Source: Acinetobacter johnsonii CIP 64.6 (GTDB lineage Bacteria > Pseudomonadota > Gammaproteobacteria > Pseudomonadales > Moraxellaceae). From it: a stretch of 64,000 nucleotides of DNA. Of this stretch, positions 52,332-60,410 are shown piece after piece. The position numbers and the translations under genes are program-made. Below the pieces are notes generated by a model. It saw only the letters and a list, made by a program, of their open reading frames with translations, was not told the origin of the DNA and searched no databases. The DNA lies in NCBI RefSeq assembly GCF_000368045.1, contig NZ_KB849230.1:317892-381891 (forward strand), written 5' to 3'. How positions within the stretch are numbered: position 1 is the first letter of the stretch; every line of letters begins with the position of its first letter.

Positions 52332-53102
52332 TTAAAATAAGTATGAAACGCCAAGGCCTGAATAATAACTTTTATCTGCACCATTTAAGTCGACACCAAC
52401 ACTTGCGTCCAACTGCATCCGATTATTCACCGCATACATGACACCTGTACCGAGCGCATATTCATTGTCTTGACTTTCTGCTTTACGATAAACCAATTCA
52501 GAAAAACCACTGAGTTTATCGGTAAATTGGTACTCTAAAGTCGGAATTGCAGAAATGGCCCAATCACTATTTTGCACTTCATAACGCATGGTGATGGATG
52601 TCGACACGAGGTCGCTATAATCGTATGCCACCACAGATGACAGGCTATAAATATCATCTTCATTGGTGAAACCATCATTACCTGTGGCAATAATTGCTTC
52701 AGCCAGTACCGCCATACTCAAGCGTTCATCATCCAAGGGAATCGCCGCTTTTACACCGACACTGACATCACCCAAACCGTCTGTTTCAGACTTATGGCCA
52801 GCCACTTTCACTTGTTGCCAAGAGGGTCCAGCCCAACCCAATTGCAATTCGATATTTTCAGCTAAACCTGTGCGCAATAACATATCTGCATTTAAGCTGG
52901 TGGTTTTGAATTTTTCACCATCAGCCGTAGTCGATTCAGCATAGTGCGCATTGGCCAAGCCCTGCTCCCAAGCCAACTGCCCCACAGGCGTAATCCCTGT
53001 GCCTATACCCGAACCTGGGCGGTCAAAGGAAAAATCTGTAGCCATCGCATTCATACTGAACCCAGTGGCTACACATAAACCTAAATGTTTTAATTGCATC
53101 AT
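52332..53102 (-). CDS. Outer-membrane transporter-like protein (phenol MetA-pathway family)
   Basis: A 256-residue exported protein with signal peptide to about residue 21 (MNAMATDFSF). It resembles the transporter family linked to the meta-pathway of phenol degradation: DFSFDRPGSGIGTGITPVGQLAWEQGL at the start, GLGDVSVGVKAAI in the middle and C-terminal SGLGVSYLF ending in Phe. A 12-strand beta-barrel is likely. Substrate unknown. It lies 19 bases from dsbD and 14 from the ankyrin-like gene, all in one direction, consistent with an operon. Confidence 0.75.
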   Translation of the reverse strand: MMQLKHLGLCVATGFSMNAMATDFSFDRPGSGIGTGITPVGQLAWEQGLANAHYAESTTADGEKFKTTSLNADMLLRTGLAENIELQLGWAGPSWQQVKVAGHKSETDGLGDVSVGVKAAIPLDDERLSMAVLAEAIIATGNDGFTNEDDIYSLSSVVAYDYSDLVSTSITMRYEVQNSDWAISAIPTLEYQFTDKLSGFSELVYRKAESQDNEYALGTGVMYAVNNRMQLDASVGVDLNGADKSYYSGLGVSYLF

Positions 53103-53116
53103 GATGATCTCGCTGT

Positions 53117-53659
53117 TTAAGCTAATTCTTTTGTCATTTTTGCACCATGCTGGCGAAGCAACTCTAAGGTTTGCTTTTCTTCAGCCAATGCTTCGGCCCA
53201 ATTAATTTCGTCAAATTCACAATCAAAGAATAAATCGCTAATGGAGGATAAAATGGTTAAACCATCTTCATCTTTGGTGTTTGGATCGACTTTTTCGTCC
53301 AACAAACGTTTGACCGCGGGCGCACATGCAGCACTTGCCGCATCCCAAAGTGGGCCATAAATTTCTTCTGTATCCCACAAATGCAAGTTTGCTTTGCCAT
53401 GAATCAGTTGTTCTAAAATGTCTAAATGTACCGCTAGAGTCTGTTGTTTTTCTTGTTCTGACAGCGGTGCGCCTGCTTCATACGCTTCGCAAATCGCTTC
53501 CCACCATTTGAATAAGCCGTCTGACCAAACAGAAATCACAGGTCCTTTTTCAGGATCGATAAAATTGAGACTTAACCCATCGGTCAATAGACGTTGAATT
53601 TGTTGAAGATCTAATTCTTCAAGTGCTTGCACGAAAGCTTGTTGTTGCGCGGTTAACAT
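53117..53659 (-). CDS. Ankyrin-repeat-like protein
   Basis: A 180-residue cytoplasmic protein, acidic and leucine-rich, with two or three degenerate ankyrin-type units: LLTDGLSLNFID, LDILEQLIHGKANLHLWD and AVKRLLDEKVDPNTKDEDGLTILSSI, ending LELLRQHGAKMTKELA. Such proteins mediate protein contacts. No specific role can be assigned. I choose the ATG at 53659; a TTG at 53677 also lies in frame and neither has a strong ribosome-binding site. It is first gene of the run leading to dsbD. Confidence 0.65.
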   Translation of the reverse strand: MLTAQQQAFVQALEELDLQQIQRLLTDGLSLNFIDPEKGPVISVWSDGLFKWWEAICEAYEAGAPLSEQEKQQTLAVHLDILEQLIHGKANLHLWDTEEIYGPLWDAASAACAPAVKRLLDEKVDPNTKDEDGLTILSSISDLFFDCEFDEINWAEALAEEKQTLELLRQHGAKMTKELA

Positions 53660-53752
53660 GGAGATGACGCTCTTCAATTCAGTTTATTCTATTATGCCGA
53701 ATAAACGGGACATTTGTTATCCGTAATGTTGGATAAAAGTGAGTGTCCAGCA

Positions 53753-53779
53753 TTAAAAAAGCCCCTGATTGAGGGGCTT
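53753..53779 (-). terminator. Terminator after the HPF-like gene
   Basis: AAGCCCCT (53759-53766) / AGGGGCTT (53772-53779), with TTTTTT on the minus-strand exit (53760-53753 region). It separates the HPF-like gene from the ankyrin-dsbD run. Confidence 0.88.
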
Positions 53780-53797
53780 CTTTAAATTCGGTGAGGT

Positions 53798-54172
53798 TTA
53801 ATCTTCCTCATCATCAACTAGGCCATCATCCTGATCTGCATATACAGGTTGGCCAGCACGTGGTTTATCATTTTTTTCAAAGGTATGTTCTAAACTACGT
53901 TTAAGGCGATCGATCGCGCCATGAATCGCAGTATCGACATTATGACCTTTATGATTTACAACCACGGGTTTTAAACCTGCTGGACGCGCTTCAATCATAC
54001 ATTGAATGTCGTCATCTCCGCCTTTATGGCTATTGGCATCACTTAGATGCACTGAAAAGTGGGTAATGCGCTCACTGTGACGTTGAAATTCTTGATTCAG
54101 CTCTTCGCGTATATAACTAATTAAACGGTCACTATTTTGAATGTTTTTATCTGTACGGATTTCTATGTTCAT
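53798..54172 (-). CDS. HPF/RaiA-family ribosome-associated protein
   Basis: A 124-residue S30AE-type protein: MNIEIRTDKNIQNSDRLISYIREEL, then ITHFSVHLSDANSHKGGDDDIQCMIEARPAGLKPVVVNHKGHNVDTAIHGAIDRLKRSLEHTF. HPF/RaiA proteins bind the 30S decoding region and silence or stabilise ribosomes in stress. The fold region looks complete, but the sequence is divergent, and the C-terminal tail is very acidic (DQDDGLVDDEED). The ATG at 54172 follows AGAGGA at some distance. Stand-alone gene with a 690-base upstream gap. Confidence 0.8.
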   Translation of the reverse strand: MNIEIRTDKNIQNSDRLISYIREELNQEFQRHSERITHFSVHLSDANSHKGGDDDIQCMIEARPAGLKPVVVNHKGHNVDTAIHGAIDRLKRSLEHTFEKNDKPRAGQPVYADQDDGLVDDEED

Positions 54173-54862
54173 AAAATAACATCCTCTCTCTTTCTTTATT
54201 CGACTCTTTTTTTGTACCAAGATTTTTATCTCTTGGCACACTTGTAACTTACTGTTTTAACAGTATTCGACCATCTTCAATTGCTTTGGAATGTAACCTC
54301 CATCGATTGAATGATGAACACTTTTGAGTCTGCAGATCTGTGTCCTTCTCCTTTGAATATCGGGCCTAACTGAAAATTATGCAAGTGATATTTTTAAAAA
54401 AATATGAAAAGGATACTTATTGTGACAAGCCCTTACTTACATGGCTAAAAACAGATGGATTTGATTCCATCTTCTAACTATTCACGTGACTTCATTGGCT
54501 AGAATGAACAAAAAAATCTAATGATTATGACAACTTCAATTACGGCAGGAATGACTCCACGCATCGATCATTCATTCTTTGCAAACATCCCCCAATAAGT
54601 GCAAACCCTGTTCCATTCTAGGATTCTCTCGAGCAGTATCATGTCGATATTGCTAAATTTATTATTCAATCACCTAACATTTTTTCCAAGAAGGTCCATA
54701 TCAAATTAAGTGTCATGCCTGAAAGGCAACATTAAACCATTTGGTAAAAAAAGTATAAAAAATGGCTCATTTTGATATCTATTTTCCATGACGTTCGTCA
54801 AATTTGGCTTTATTTTTGCTTAATAATCGGTATCCTGTATCCGATTTTTTGGGGAAATATTC
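54173..54862. other. Long intergenic region upstream of Tsx-like gene
   Basis: About 690 bases with no established gene. A 25-codon plus-strand frame from ATG 54521 (MIMTTSITAGMTPR...) ends at TAA near 54598. It has plausible residue composition but no recognisable relatives. A weak hairpin ATCGG...CCGAT followed by TTTTTT lies just before the ribosome-binding site of the next gene (about 54826-54850). The rest is AT-rich, and promoters for both flanking genes must lie here. Confidence 0.5.
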
Positions 54863-55612
54863 ATGAAACTGACTCAAATTGCTGCTTTCGTAGCATTATC
54901 TTCTGCTGCGGCAATTTCTCAAGCTGCGCCGATTTGGCAAGACTTTAGCTTCACTGGTTTATATGGTGAAAACTATGCTCATCCTGTAAATATGGATGAC
55001 AACAACCAGCAAACGACTGCAACTGTAGAATATACTGCTAAGTTAAAATATGGTGATTTTTTCGGCTTTGCTGACCGTGCTCACAATGACTTTGAAAACA
55101 GCACATATTTCGAGCTTTCTCCTCGTTTAAGCTTAAGCGCAGTGACAGGGACTAAATTAGAAGCTGGTCCGATCAAAGATATTTTAATTGCAGGAACATG
55201 GGAAGCGAACAGCTCTAACTACCCAGGTGCAGACTTCAATAACTACCTCTATGGTATTGGTTTTGATCTTGCTATTCCTTATTTCCAATATGCTCAACTT
55301 AACTTCTACAAAGCAGACAATGAAAAAGGGACTACTGATGACTACCAAATGACTGCTGCCTACGGTATCCCAGTTAAACTTGGTTCAGAAGATTTTCTTA
55401 TTGACGGCTTCCTTGACTGGTCAACAGGTGAAAATGCAACTCATGCAAGTGAGTTAAACTGGACAACTCAATGGAAATGGAATGTAGGTAAACACATTTC
55501 TCCAGATACACGTCTTTATGTGGGTGTTGAGCACTCAGTTTGGAACAACAAATACGCCATCAAAGGTTTAGACCAAAATGACGTAAGTGCATTAATCAAA
55601 TACCACTTCTAA
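54863..55612 (+). CDS. Nucleoside-specific channel-forming outer-membrane protein, Tsx/OmpK-like
   Basis: A 249-residue barrel protein of the Tsx channel family: signal peptide to about residue 21 (AISQAAPIWQDFS), then WQDFSFTGLYGENY, KYGDFFGFADRAHNDF, YFELSPRLSLS, DWSTGENATHASELNWTTQWKWNVG, and final LIKYHF. Tsx channels carry nucleosides across the outer membrane. The RBS GGGGAAA is strong and lies right behind a hairpin with a T-run that could act as an attenuator. A terminator follows the gene. Confidence 0.88.
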   Translation: MKLTQIAAFVALSSAAAISQAAPIWQDFSFTGLYGENYAHPVNMDDNNQQTTATVEYTAKLKYGDFFGFADRAHNDFENSTYFELSPRLSLSAVTGTKLEAGPIKDILIAGTWEANSSNYPGADFNNYLYGIGFDLAIPYFQYAQLNFYKADNEKGTTDDYQMTAAYGIPVKLGSEDFLIDGFLDWSTGENATHASELNWTTQWKWNVGKHISPDTRLYVGVEHSVWNNKYAIKGLDQNDVSALIKYHF

Positions 55613-55631
55613 TTCACTTTTGTGAATATCC

Positions 55632-55660
55632 AAAAGCAAGACTTCTGTCTTGCTTTTTTT
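55632..55660 (+). terminator. Terminator of the Tsx-like gene
   Basis: A perfect 11-bp stem AAAAGCAAGAC (55632-55642) / GTCTTGCTTTT (55647-55657) with TTCT loop and further T. Confidence 0.93.
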
Positions 55661-55709
55661 TATGCAAAAGCAGCATGATACCCCTACCAACGCATACAAC
55701 CTTGCCTTC

Positions 55710-56216
55710 ATGTCTTTTCTCATTCGTCCAGCCACTGAACACGATCTGCCCGAGATCCAAAACATTTATAATGCAGAAGTCTTATATGGTATGGCCACTT
55801 GGAATGAACATACCTATGATCTAGCGCATTTCCAAAAACAGCTACAACACTTTCAACAGAATCAATTTCCATTTTGCGTGGTGGAAGACCAAGAAACACA
55901 GGCCATTGCGGGTTTTGCAGACTATGCCACTTTTCGCAATTTTTCAGGCTATCGTTATACCGTTGAGCACTCGATTTATATTTCACCCAACTATGCTCGT
56001 CAGGGCTTAGGCCAGCAGCTTTTAGCCTATTTGATTGAACAGGCGAAATTGCAGCAAATGCATGTCATGGTTGCAGGAATTGACCACGCCAATCTGGCTT
56101 CAATTGCTTTACATCAAAAGTTTGGCTTTGTACAAACTGGCTATATGCCCCAAGTCGGACGAAAGTTTGGGCAATGGCGTGATCTGGTGTTGATGCAACT
56201 GCTGTTAAATCAGTGA
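55710..56216 (+). CDS. GNAT-family N-acetyltransferase (phosphinothricin-type)
   Basis: A 168-residue acetyltransferase resembling PAT/YncA-type enzymes: FLIRPATEHDLPEIQNIYN at the start, TVEHSIYISPNYARQGLGQQLLAYLIE (acetyl-CoA loop R-Q-G-L-G-Q) near residues 85-110, and VAGIDHANLASIALHQKFGFVQTGYMPQVGRKFGQWRD. Members acetylate amino acid analogues such as phosphinothricin or methionine sulfone/sulfoximine. The ATG at 55710 matches the family start; the open frame from 55650 reaches into the preceding terminator. Its 3' end overlaps the next, convergent gene by 12 bases. Confidence 0.9.
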   Translation: MSFLIRPATEHDLPEIQNIYNAEVLYGMATWNEHTYDLAHFQKQLQHFQQNQFPFCVVEDQETQAIAGFADYATFRNFSGYRYTVEHSIYISPNYARQGLGQQLLAYLIEQAKLQQMHVMVAGIDHANLASIALHQKFGFVQTGYMPQVGRKFGQWRDLVLMQLLLNQ

Positions 56217-56711
56217 GATTGGCGTTAGATTGTCACTGGTGACGCTGATCACGGCATAGGTATGCTTGGCCGCATGTTCATAAAAGTTTCTGAGCTGAGC
56301 AAAGACTAAACTCAACTCGGCAAATTGCAATTCAATCGATTCGGTCTGGATGCCATGTTCCTGTTCTAAGCGTTTCAAACATGTGGTTTGCATATGTTTT
56401 TTAAAGTCATCGATAGCCAGTTTTTCTAAAGCCTCTTGGACTTCAACGACACGAACCGCGGTGTTATAACGTACCTCTGTAAGTTGTTTTTGGCGCTCTG
56501 CCAAGTGATGCTCGGCTTGTACACTCAAAGCAAGTAATGAAGTGCCAGACTTAAAACTGCCTTGCAATAAGGTCTGTAAGATTTTCCAGTTTTTACCTAA
56601 AAGCAGATGCGACTCGATGTGCTCCGAATTCAGCACATCGTCGATAGAAATAGATTCTAAAATCAATGTTTCCAAAGCATTGGGGCGAATACTTAATAAT
56701 AATGTGTCCAT
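56205..56711 (-). CDS. Uncharacterised helical protein
   Basis: A 168-residue protein that I do not recognise. It is soluble, without signal peptide, and mostly alpha-helical by composition (long heptad-like stretch AEHHLAERQKQLTEVRYNTAVRVVEVQEALEKLAIDDFKKHMQ, residues about 66-108 described in parts). The frame is long, has a plausible ATG and ends convergent with the GNAT gene with a small overlap, which is how real genes are packed elsewhere in this window. No function is proposed. Confidence 0.6.
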   Translation of the reverse strand: MDTLLLSIRPNALETLILESISIDDVLNSEHIESHLLLGKNWKILQTLLQGSFKSGTSLLALSVQAEHHLAERQKQLTEVRYNTAVRVVEVQEALEKLAIDDFKKHMQTTCLKRLEQEHGIQTESIELQFAELSLVFAQLRNFYEHAAKHTYAVISVTSDNLTPISLI

Positions 56712-56936
56712 ATGGCAGCTCTTATTTTGTTGTTGCTTTGCATTAGCTTAACGCGTCTAAAAGCAGATCGCTCAATCAATTTGTATGAGTAATTTTTCAT
56801 ACAAAGTGAAAGACGACCAACCTTTACTTCCAACCCAAAGACCGATCAACACAGACTAAAACTTACCCCTCCTCGCAGATGTATATATTGAGACTCAAAC
56901 ATTCGAATCCCCAAAGGAGTTTTCGGTTTTGATTGG

Positions 56937-57602
56937 ATGAGGACAGAACACCATTGTGATATTTTTCAGCTTGATAATGTGATAATTGAGGGTAAAATCA
57001 AAACAGTTCAGAAAAATTATGAGTTTTTAATAAGCAGACTAATGGAAAAAGAAGATTATAATGAAAAATACATGTTTTTAGCTGAGATTGCTCAAAATGA
57101 ATATAATTTTGAACTAAATAGATCATCTAAATTTGACGAGAAGATAGGTCGGCAGATTACTCTTCTTAGCGTAATCATCGTTGCTTTTACTACGATGATA
57201 GCATCTACGTTTTTCGCCACTATTTTAACTAAAGCACCTATATTGGTAGGGCCTTTGATTTTAATCAACCTCTTTCTCTTAGGGATATTTCTATCAGGAG
57301 CATGGTACCAACTTTATTTAGCTAGCAACTTACATAGCTCATCAAAATTCCCTATTGCAGAAGAGTCATTAAAGAATAAAGTTAAGTCAAAAGGTGAAAT
57401 ACCCGCAGCCACTTATTGGCACGTATATCTAACCTACGTTAATTGTATAAGTGACAATAGAGAGGCTCTAAAACAGCGGCTTGAGTTTATTAAAAAATCA
57501 CAGAATTTCATTAAAGCGGCTGCAATTTCATTCATAATTCTTTTAGCGTTAATTTTTTTCGCACAACTTTACTTATTTCTAGTTCAAGGCGGTATAAAAT
57601 GA
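56937..57602 (+). CDS. Unknown three-TM membrane protein, AT-rich
   Basis: A 221-residue protein with a soluble charged N-terminal part (residues 1-75), two close transmembrane helices (about 78-100 and 106-128, with LSVIIVAFTTMIASTFFATIL and GPLILINLFLLGIFLSG), a middle soluble part and a third helix at the C-terminus (AAAISFIILLALIFFAQLYLFL). The layout recalls 2TM SLATT-like effector proteins, but there is no sequence proof. The DNA is visibly AT-richer than its neighbours, which suggests transfer. It overlaps the next gene by four bases (ATGA). Confidence 0.65.
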   Translation: MRTEHHCDIFQLDNVIIEGKIKTVQKNYEFLISRLMEKEDYNEKYMFLAEIAQNEYNFELNRSSKFDEKIGRQITLLSVIIVAFTTMIASTFFATILTKAPILVGPLILINLFLLGIFLSGAWYQLYLASNLHSSSKFPIAEESLKNKVKSKGEIPAATYWHVYLTYVNCISDNREALKQRLEFIKKSQNFIKAAAISFIILLALIFFAQLYLFLVQGGIK

Positions 57603-57793
57603 CACACTCCAAAGATGATAAAAAAATACAAAAAAAAGCATCTGCACGAAGAAGAATACATACTAGATCATTACCTGGTCACTATTTAGGCCTTGTCATA
57701 AGGCCAAACCAATCATATGAGTTTGAGCCAGATCCTAATGATAAAGGATCCAAGCCAACCAAAGAATTTGATCCAAAAAGAATAAAGGATTGA
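57599..57793 (+). CDS. Unknown small basic protein coupled to the membrane protein
   Basis: A 64-residue, strongly basic protein (KKIQKKASARRRIHTRSLPGHY) with a more acidic C-terminal half (SYEFEPDPNDKGSKPTKEFDP). It starts inside the stop of the preceding gene (ATGA), so it is translated with it. No family is recognised. The pair ends 16 bases before the convergent urtE stop, with a stem-loop between them. The tight coupling suggests that the two products work together. Confidence 0.6.
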   Translation: MTHSKDDKKIQKKASARRRIHTRSLPGHYLGLVIRPNQSYEFEPDPNDKGSKPTKEFDPKRIKD

Positions 57794-57799
57794 TTTAAA

Positions 57800-57820
57800 G
57801 TGGCGATGTCAAATCGCCAC
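57800..57820. terminator. Stem-loop at the urtE 3' end
   Basis: A perfect 8-bp stem GTGGCGAT (57800-57807) / ATCGCCAC (57813-57820) with 5-nt loop, overlapping the urtE stop (57809-57811). It lacks a strong T-tract, so termination is uncertain. Confidence 0.5.
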
Positions 57821-58507
57821 CAATTCTCGAATACCTTTTGCAGGCATTTCACAGCCTGCCCCTTGCGCAATCACTTGCCCACGGGCCATAACGGTATATG
57901 CATCGGCCAACTCCTCGGCAAAATCATAAAACTGCTCGACCAAAACCACCGCCATGTCGCCGCCATCCGCCAGTTTACGAATCACTCGGCCAATGTCTTT
58001 GATAATAGAAGGTTGAATGCCTTCTGTAGGCTCATCCAAAATTAACACCCGAGGCTCTGATGCTAAAGCACGCGCAATCGCCAGTTGCTGCTGCTGCCCC
58101 CCCGATAAATCCCCACCTCGGCGGTGCTTCATTTCATCTAAAATTGGGAAAATTTCATACAAATGCTCAGGCACTTTTCGAGTTTTCGCCCCCTTAAACT
58201 TGGCCATGCCAATCAGGATATTTTCTTCAACCGTTAAGGTTGAAAAAATATCACGCCCTTGCGGCACATAAGCCAAACCCGCACGCACGCGTTGCTCGGG
58301 ACTCATTTTTGAGATGTCCTGACCATCAAGTAAAATCTGTCCGGACTTGATCGGTAAAATCCCCATTAAACATTTCAGTAAAGTCGTTTTCCCAACGCCA
58401 TTCCGCCCCAGCACCACGGAGCACTCTCCTACAGGTGCTTGAAAGGAGACATCTCTTAAAATATGGCTGCCACCGTAAAACTGATTGACGTCTTTGACTT
58501 CTAACAT
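57809..58507 (-). CDS. urtE: Urea ABC transporter, ATP-binding subunit UrtE
   Basis: One of the two ATPases of the high-affinity urea transporter, related to LivF. The 232-residue protein has Walker A GRNGVGKTTLL, the signature LSGGQQQQLAIARAL, Walker B LILDEPTEGIQPSII, and starts MLEVKDVNQFYGGSHIL, typical of UrtE. GGAG precedes the ATG by six bases. Last gene of urtABCDE, 10 bases after urtD. No urease genes lie downstream in the window. Confidence 0.95.
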   Translation of the reverse strand: MLEVKDVNQFYGGSHILRDVSFQAPVGECSVVLGRNGVGKTTLLKCLMGILPIKSGQILLDGQDISKMSPEQRVRAGLAYVPQGRDIFSTLTVEENILIGMAKFKGAKTRKVPEHLYEIFPILDEMKHRRGGDLSGGQQQQLAIARALASEPRVLILDEPTEGIQPSIIKDIGRVIRKLADGGDMAVVLVEQFYDFAEELADAYTVMARGQVIAQGAGCEMPAKGIRELVAI

Positions 58508-58517
58508 GGTCGGCTCC

Positions 58518-59336
58518 TTAACGTCCTAAATATTTCTCAATCACATCTTCATTGGCCTGTACCTCAGCCAATGTACCTTCGGCTAAGATCGCCCCTTGAG
58601 CCAGTACCGTCACTTTTTCACTGATGGTGTCGATAAAGCTCATGTCATGTTCAACCACCACCAAGGTGTGATTTTTCTTCAGCTCTAAACATAGCTCAGC
58701 GGTTCGTTCCGTTTCGGCATCGGTCATACCGGCCACGGGTTCATCAAGTAGAATCAGCTTAGGGCGTTGCATAAGCAACATGCCGATTTCCAACCATTGC
58801 TTTTGTCCATGTGACAACAGTCCCGCTGGTTTATGTACCCATTCTTCTAGGCGAATTTGCGCCAATGACTCATCCAAAGCCAGCTGTGCGTCTGGATCTA
58901 GTTTGCTGAAGAAGCTTTTCTTCACCCGCTTATCTTTGGGTGCAGCGAGTAGCAAGTTTTCCATCACGCTAAAGTTTTCAAATACCGTTGGTTTTTGAAA
59001 TTTACGCCCAATGCCTGCTTCCGCAATTTGCTCGGTACTCATCTTGGCCAAATCATAGTTTTGCCCAAAAAAAGCGGAGCCTTCAGTCGGTCGGGTTTTA
59101 CCCGTAATTACATCCATCAGTGTGGTTTTACCTGCCCCATTGGGCCCAATAATGCAGCGTAGCTCCCCTTCTTGAATGTATAGAGACAGATCATTTAAGG
59201 CACGAAAGGCATCAAACCAAACACTGACTTTTTCCAAGTACAGTGCAATCCCATGGCTAAAGTCGGCACCTTGTTCTTTGGGACGTCCATAGCCGTCTGA
59301 AGCATGGCCACCATGAGGTTGTATTAGCTCACTCAT
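58518..59336 (-). CDS. urtD: Urea ABC transporter, ATP-binding subunit UrtD
   Basis: Second ATPase of the transporter (LivG-like), 272 residues. It has Walker A GPNGAGKTTLMDVITGKTRP, LLSHGQKQWLEIGMLL as signature, and Walker B LILLDEPVAGMTDAE, with the H-loop VVEHDMSFI. The ABC signature reads LSHGQ rather than LSGGQ, as is usual in UrtD. The N-terminal 28 residues are an extension before the ABC fold. Its start overlaps the urtC stop by four bases. Confidence 0.95.
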   Translation of the reverse strand: MSELIQPHGGHASDGYGRPKEQGADFSHGIALYLEKVSVWFDAFRALNDLSLYIQEGELRCIIGPNGAGKTTLMDVITGKTRPTEGSAFFGQNYDLAKMSTEQIAEAGIGRKFQKPTVFENFSVMENLLLAAPKDKRVKKSFFSKLDPDAQLALDESLAQIRLEEWVHKPAGLLSHGQKQWLEIGMLLMQRPKLILLDEPVAGMTDAETERTAELCLELKKNHTLVVVEHDMSFIDTISEKVTVLAQGAILAEGTLAEVQANEDVIEKYLGR

Positions 59337-60406
59337 TCGCTACGCTCCTTTTTAAAACGGTCAAATAGACCAATGACACCTTTGGGTAAGAAAATGGTGA
59401 CCACAATAAATAGAGCACCCAAGATCAATAACCATGCTTCTGGATAAGCCACGGTGAAATAGGTTTTCACGCCATTAATTAACCCTGCACCCAAAATTGG
59501 ACCAATCAAGGTACCACGCCCACCCGCAGCCACCCACACCGCCATTTCAATCGAATTGACGGGGTTCATTTCACTCGGGTTAATAATGCCAGCCTGAGGC
59601 ACATACAAGGCTCCTGCAATACCTGCAATCACTGCGGACAGCACCCATGCAGAAAGCTTGTACCACAACGTGCGGTAACCCAAGTACTGCAAGCGGTTTT
59701 CACTATCCCGAATTGCCCCCAGCACACGACCGTAGGGTTTATTCATGAGATGACGCAGACCCACGAAGCACAGCATCAACACCAAAGCCGTTAAGGAACA
59801 TAAGGTGGCACGCATAGGTGCAGAAGTGATATCCATGCCTAAAATAGTCTTAAAGCCTGTAAACCCATTGTTTCCGCCAAAGCCTGTTTCATTGCGGAAA
59901 AATAACAGTGCCGCAGCAAATGTCATGGCCTGCGTAATAATCGAGAAATACACGCCTTTAATTTTGGAGCGAAAGGCAAAGAAACCAAAGATGAAGGCCA
60001 CCACACCGGGAACCAATACCACCAAGGCCAAAGCCCATAAGAAATGATTGCTGCCCACCCAATACCACGGTAGTTCAGTCCAGCTTAAAAAACGCATAAA
60101 GTCAGGCAGGCTGTCACCCGCTGTCTGACGCATCAGATACATACCAAACGCGTAGCCACCAAGCGCAAAGTACAAGCCATGGCCTAGGCTTAAAATGCCT
60201 GCATAACCCCAAACCAAGTCTAGTGCCAAAGCCACCAGAGCCAAGCACATGATTTTACCAATCAAGGTGACCCAATACGCAGAGAGATGAAAGGCTGAAT
60301 CGACGGGTAACAAATGTAACCAAGGCAGGATCAACATCACCGTAAAGCAGACCGCAATAGCGAATGCACTATAAGGTTTATCGGAAAATAAAGAAGTGAT
60401 TTTCAT
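59333..60406 (-). CDS. urtC: Urea ABC transporter, permease subunit UrtC
   Basis: LivM-type membrane permease, 357 residues, with about ten hydrophobic helices and the conserved GYAGILSLGHGLYFALGGYAFGMYLMR near the N-terminal third and GRGTLIGPILGAGLINGVKTYF near the C-terminus. The ATG at 60406 follows GGAG by seven bases and lies four bases after the urtB stop; the open frame continues to 60439, overlapping urtB. It forms the channel with UrtB. Confidence 0.94.
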   Translation of the reverse strand: MKITSLFSDKPYSAFAIAVCFTVMLILPWLHLLPVDSAFHLSAYWVTLIGKIMCLALVALALDLVWGYAGILSLGHGLYFALGGYAFGMYLMRQTAGDSLPDFMRFLSWTELPWYWVGSNHFLWALALVVLVPGVVAFIFGFFAFRSKIKGVYFSIITQAMTFAAALLFFRNETGFGGNNGFTGFKTILGMDITSAPMRATLCSLTALVLMLCFVGLRHLMNKPYGRVLGAIRDSENRLQYLGYRTLWYKLSAWVLSAVIAGIAGALYVPQAGIINPSEMNPVNSIEMAVWVAAGGRGTLIGPILGAGLINGVKTYFTVAYPEAWLLILGALFIVVTIFLPKGVIGLFDRFKKERSE

Positions 60407-60410
60407 GCGC

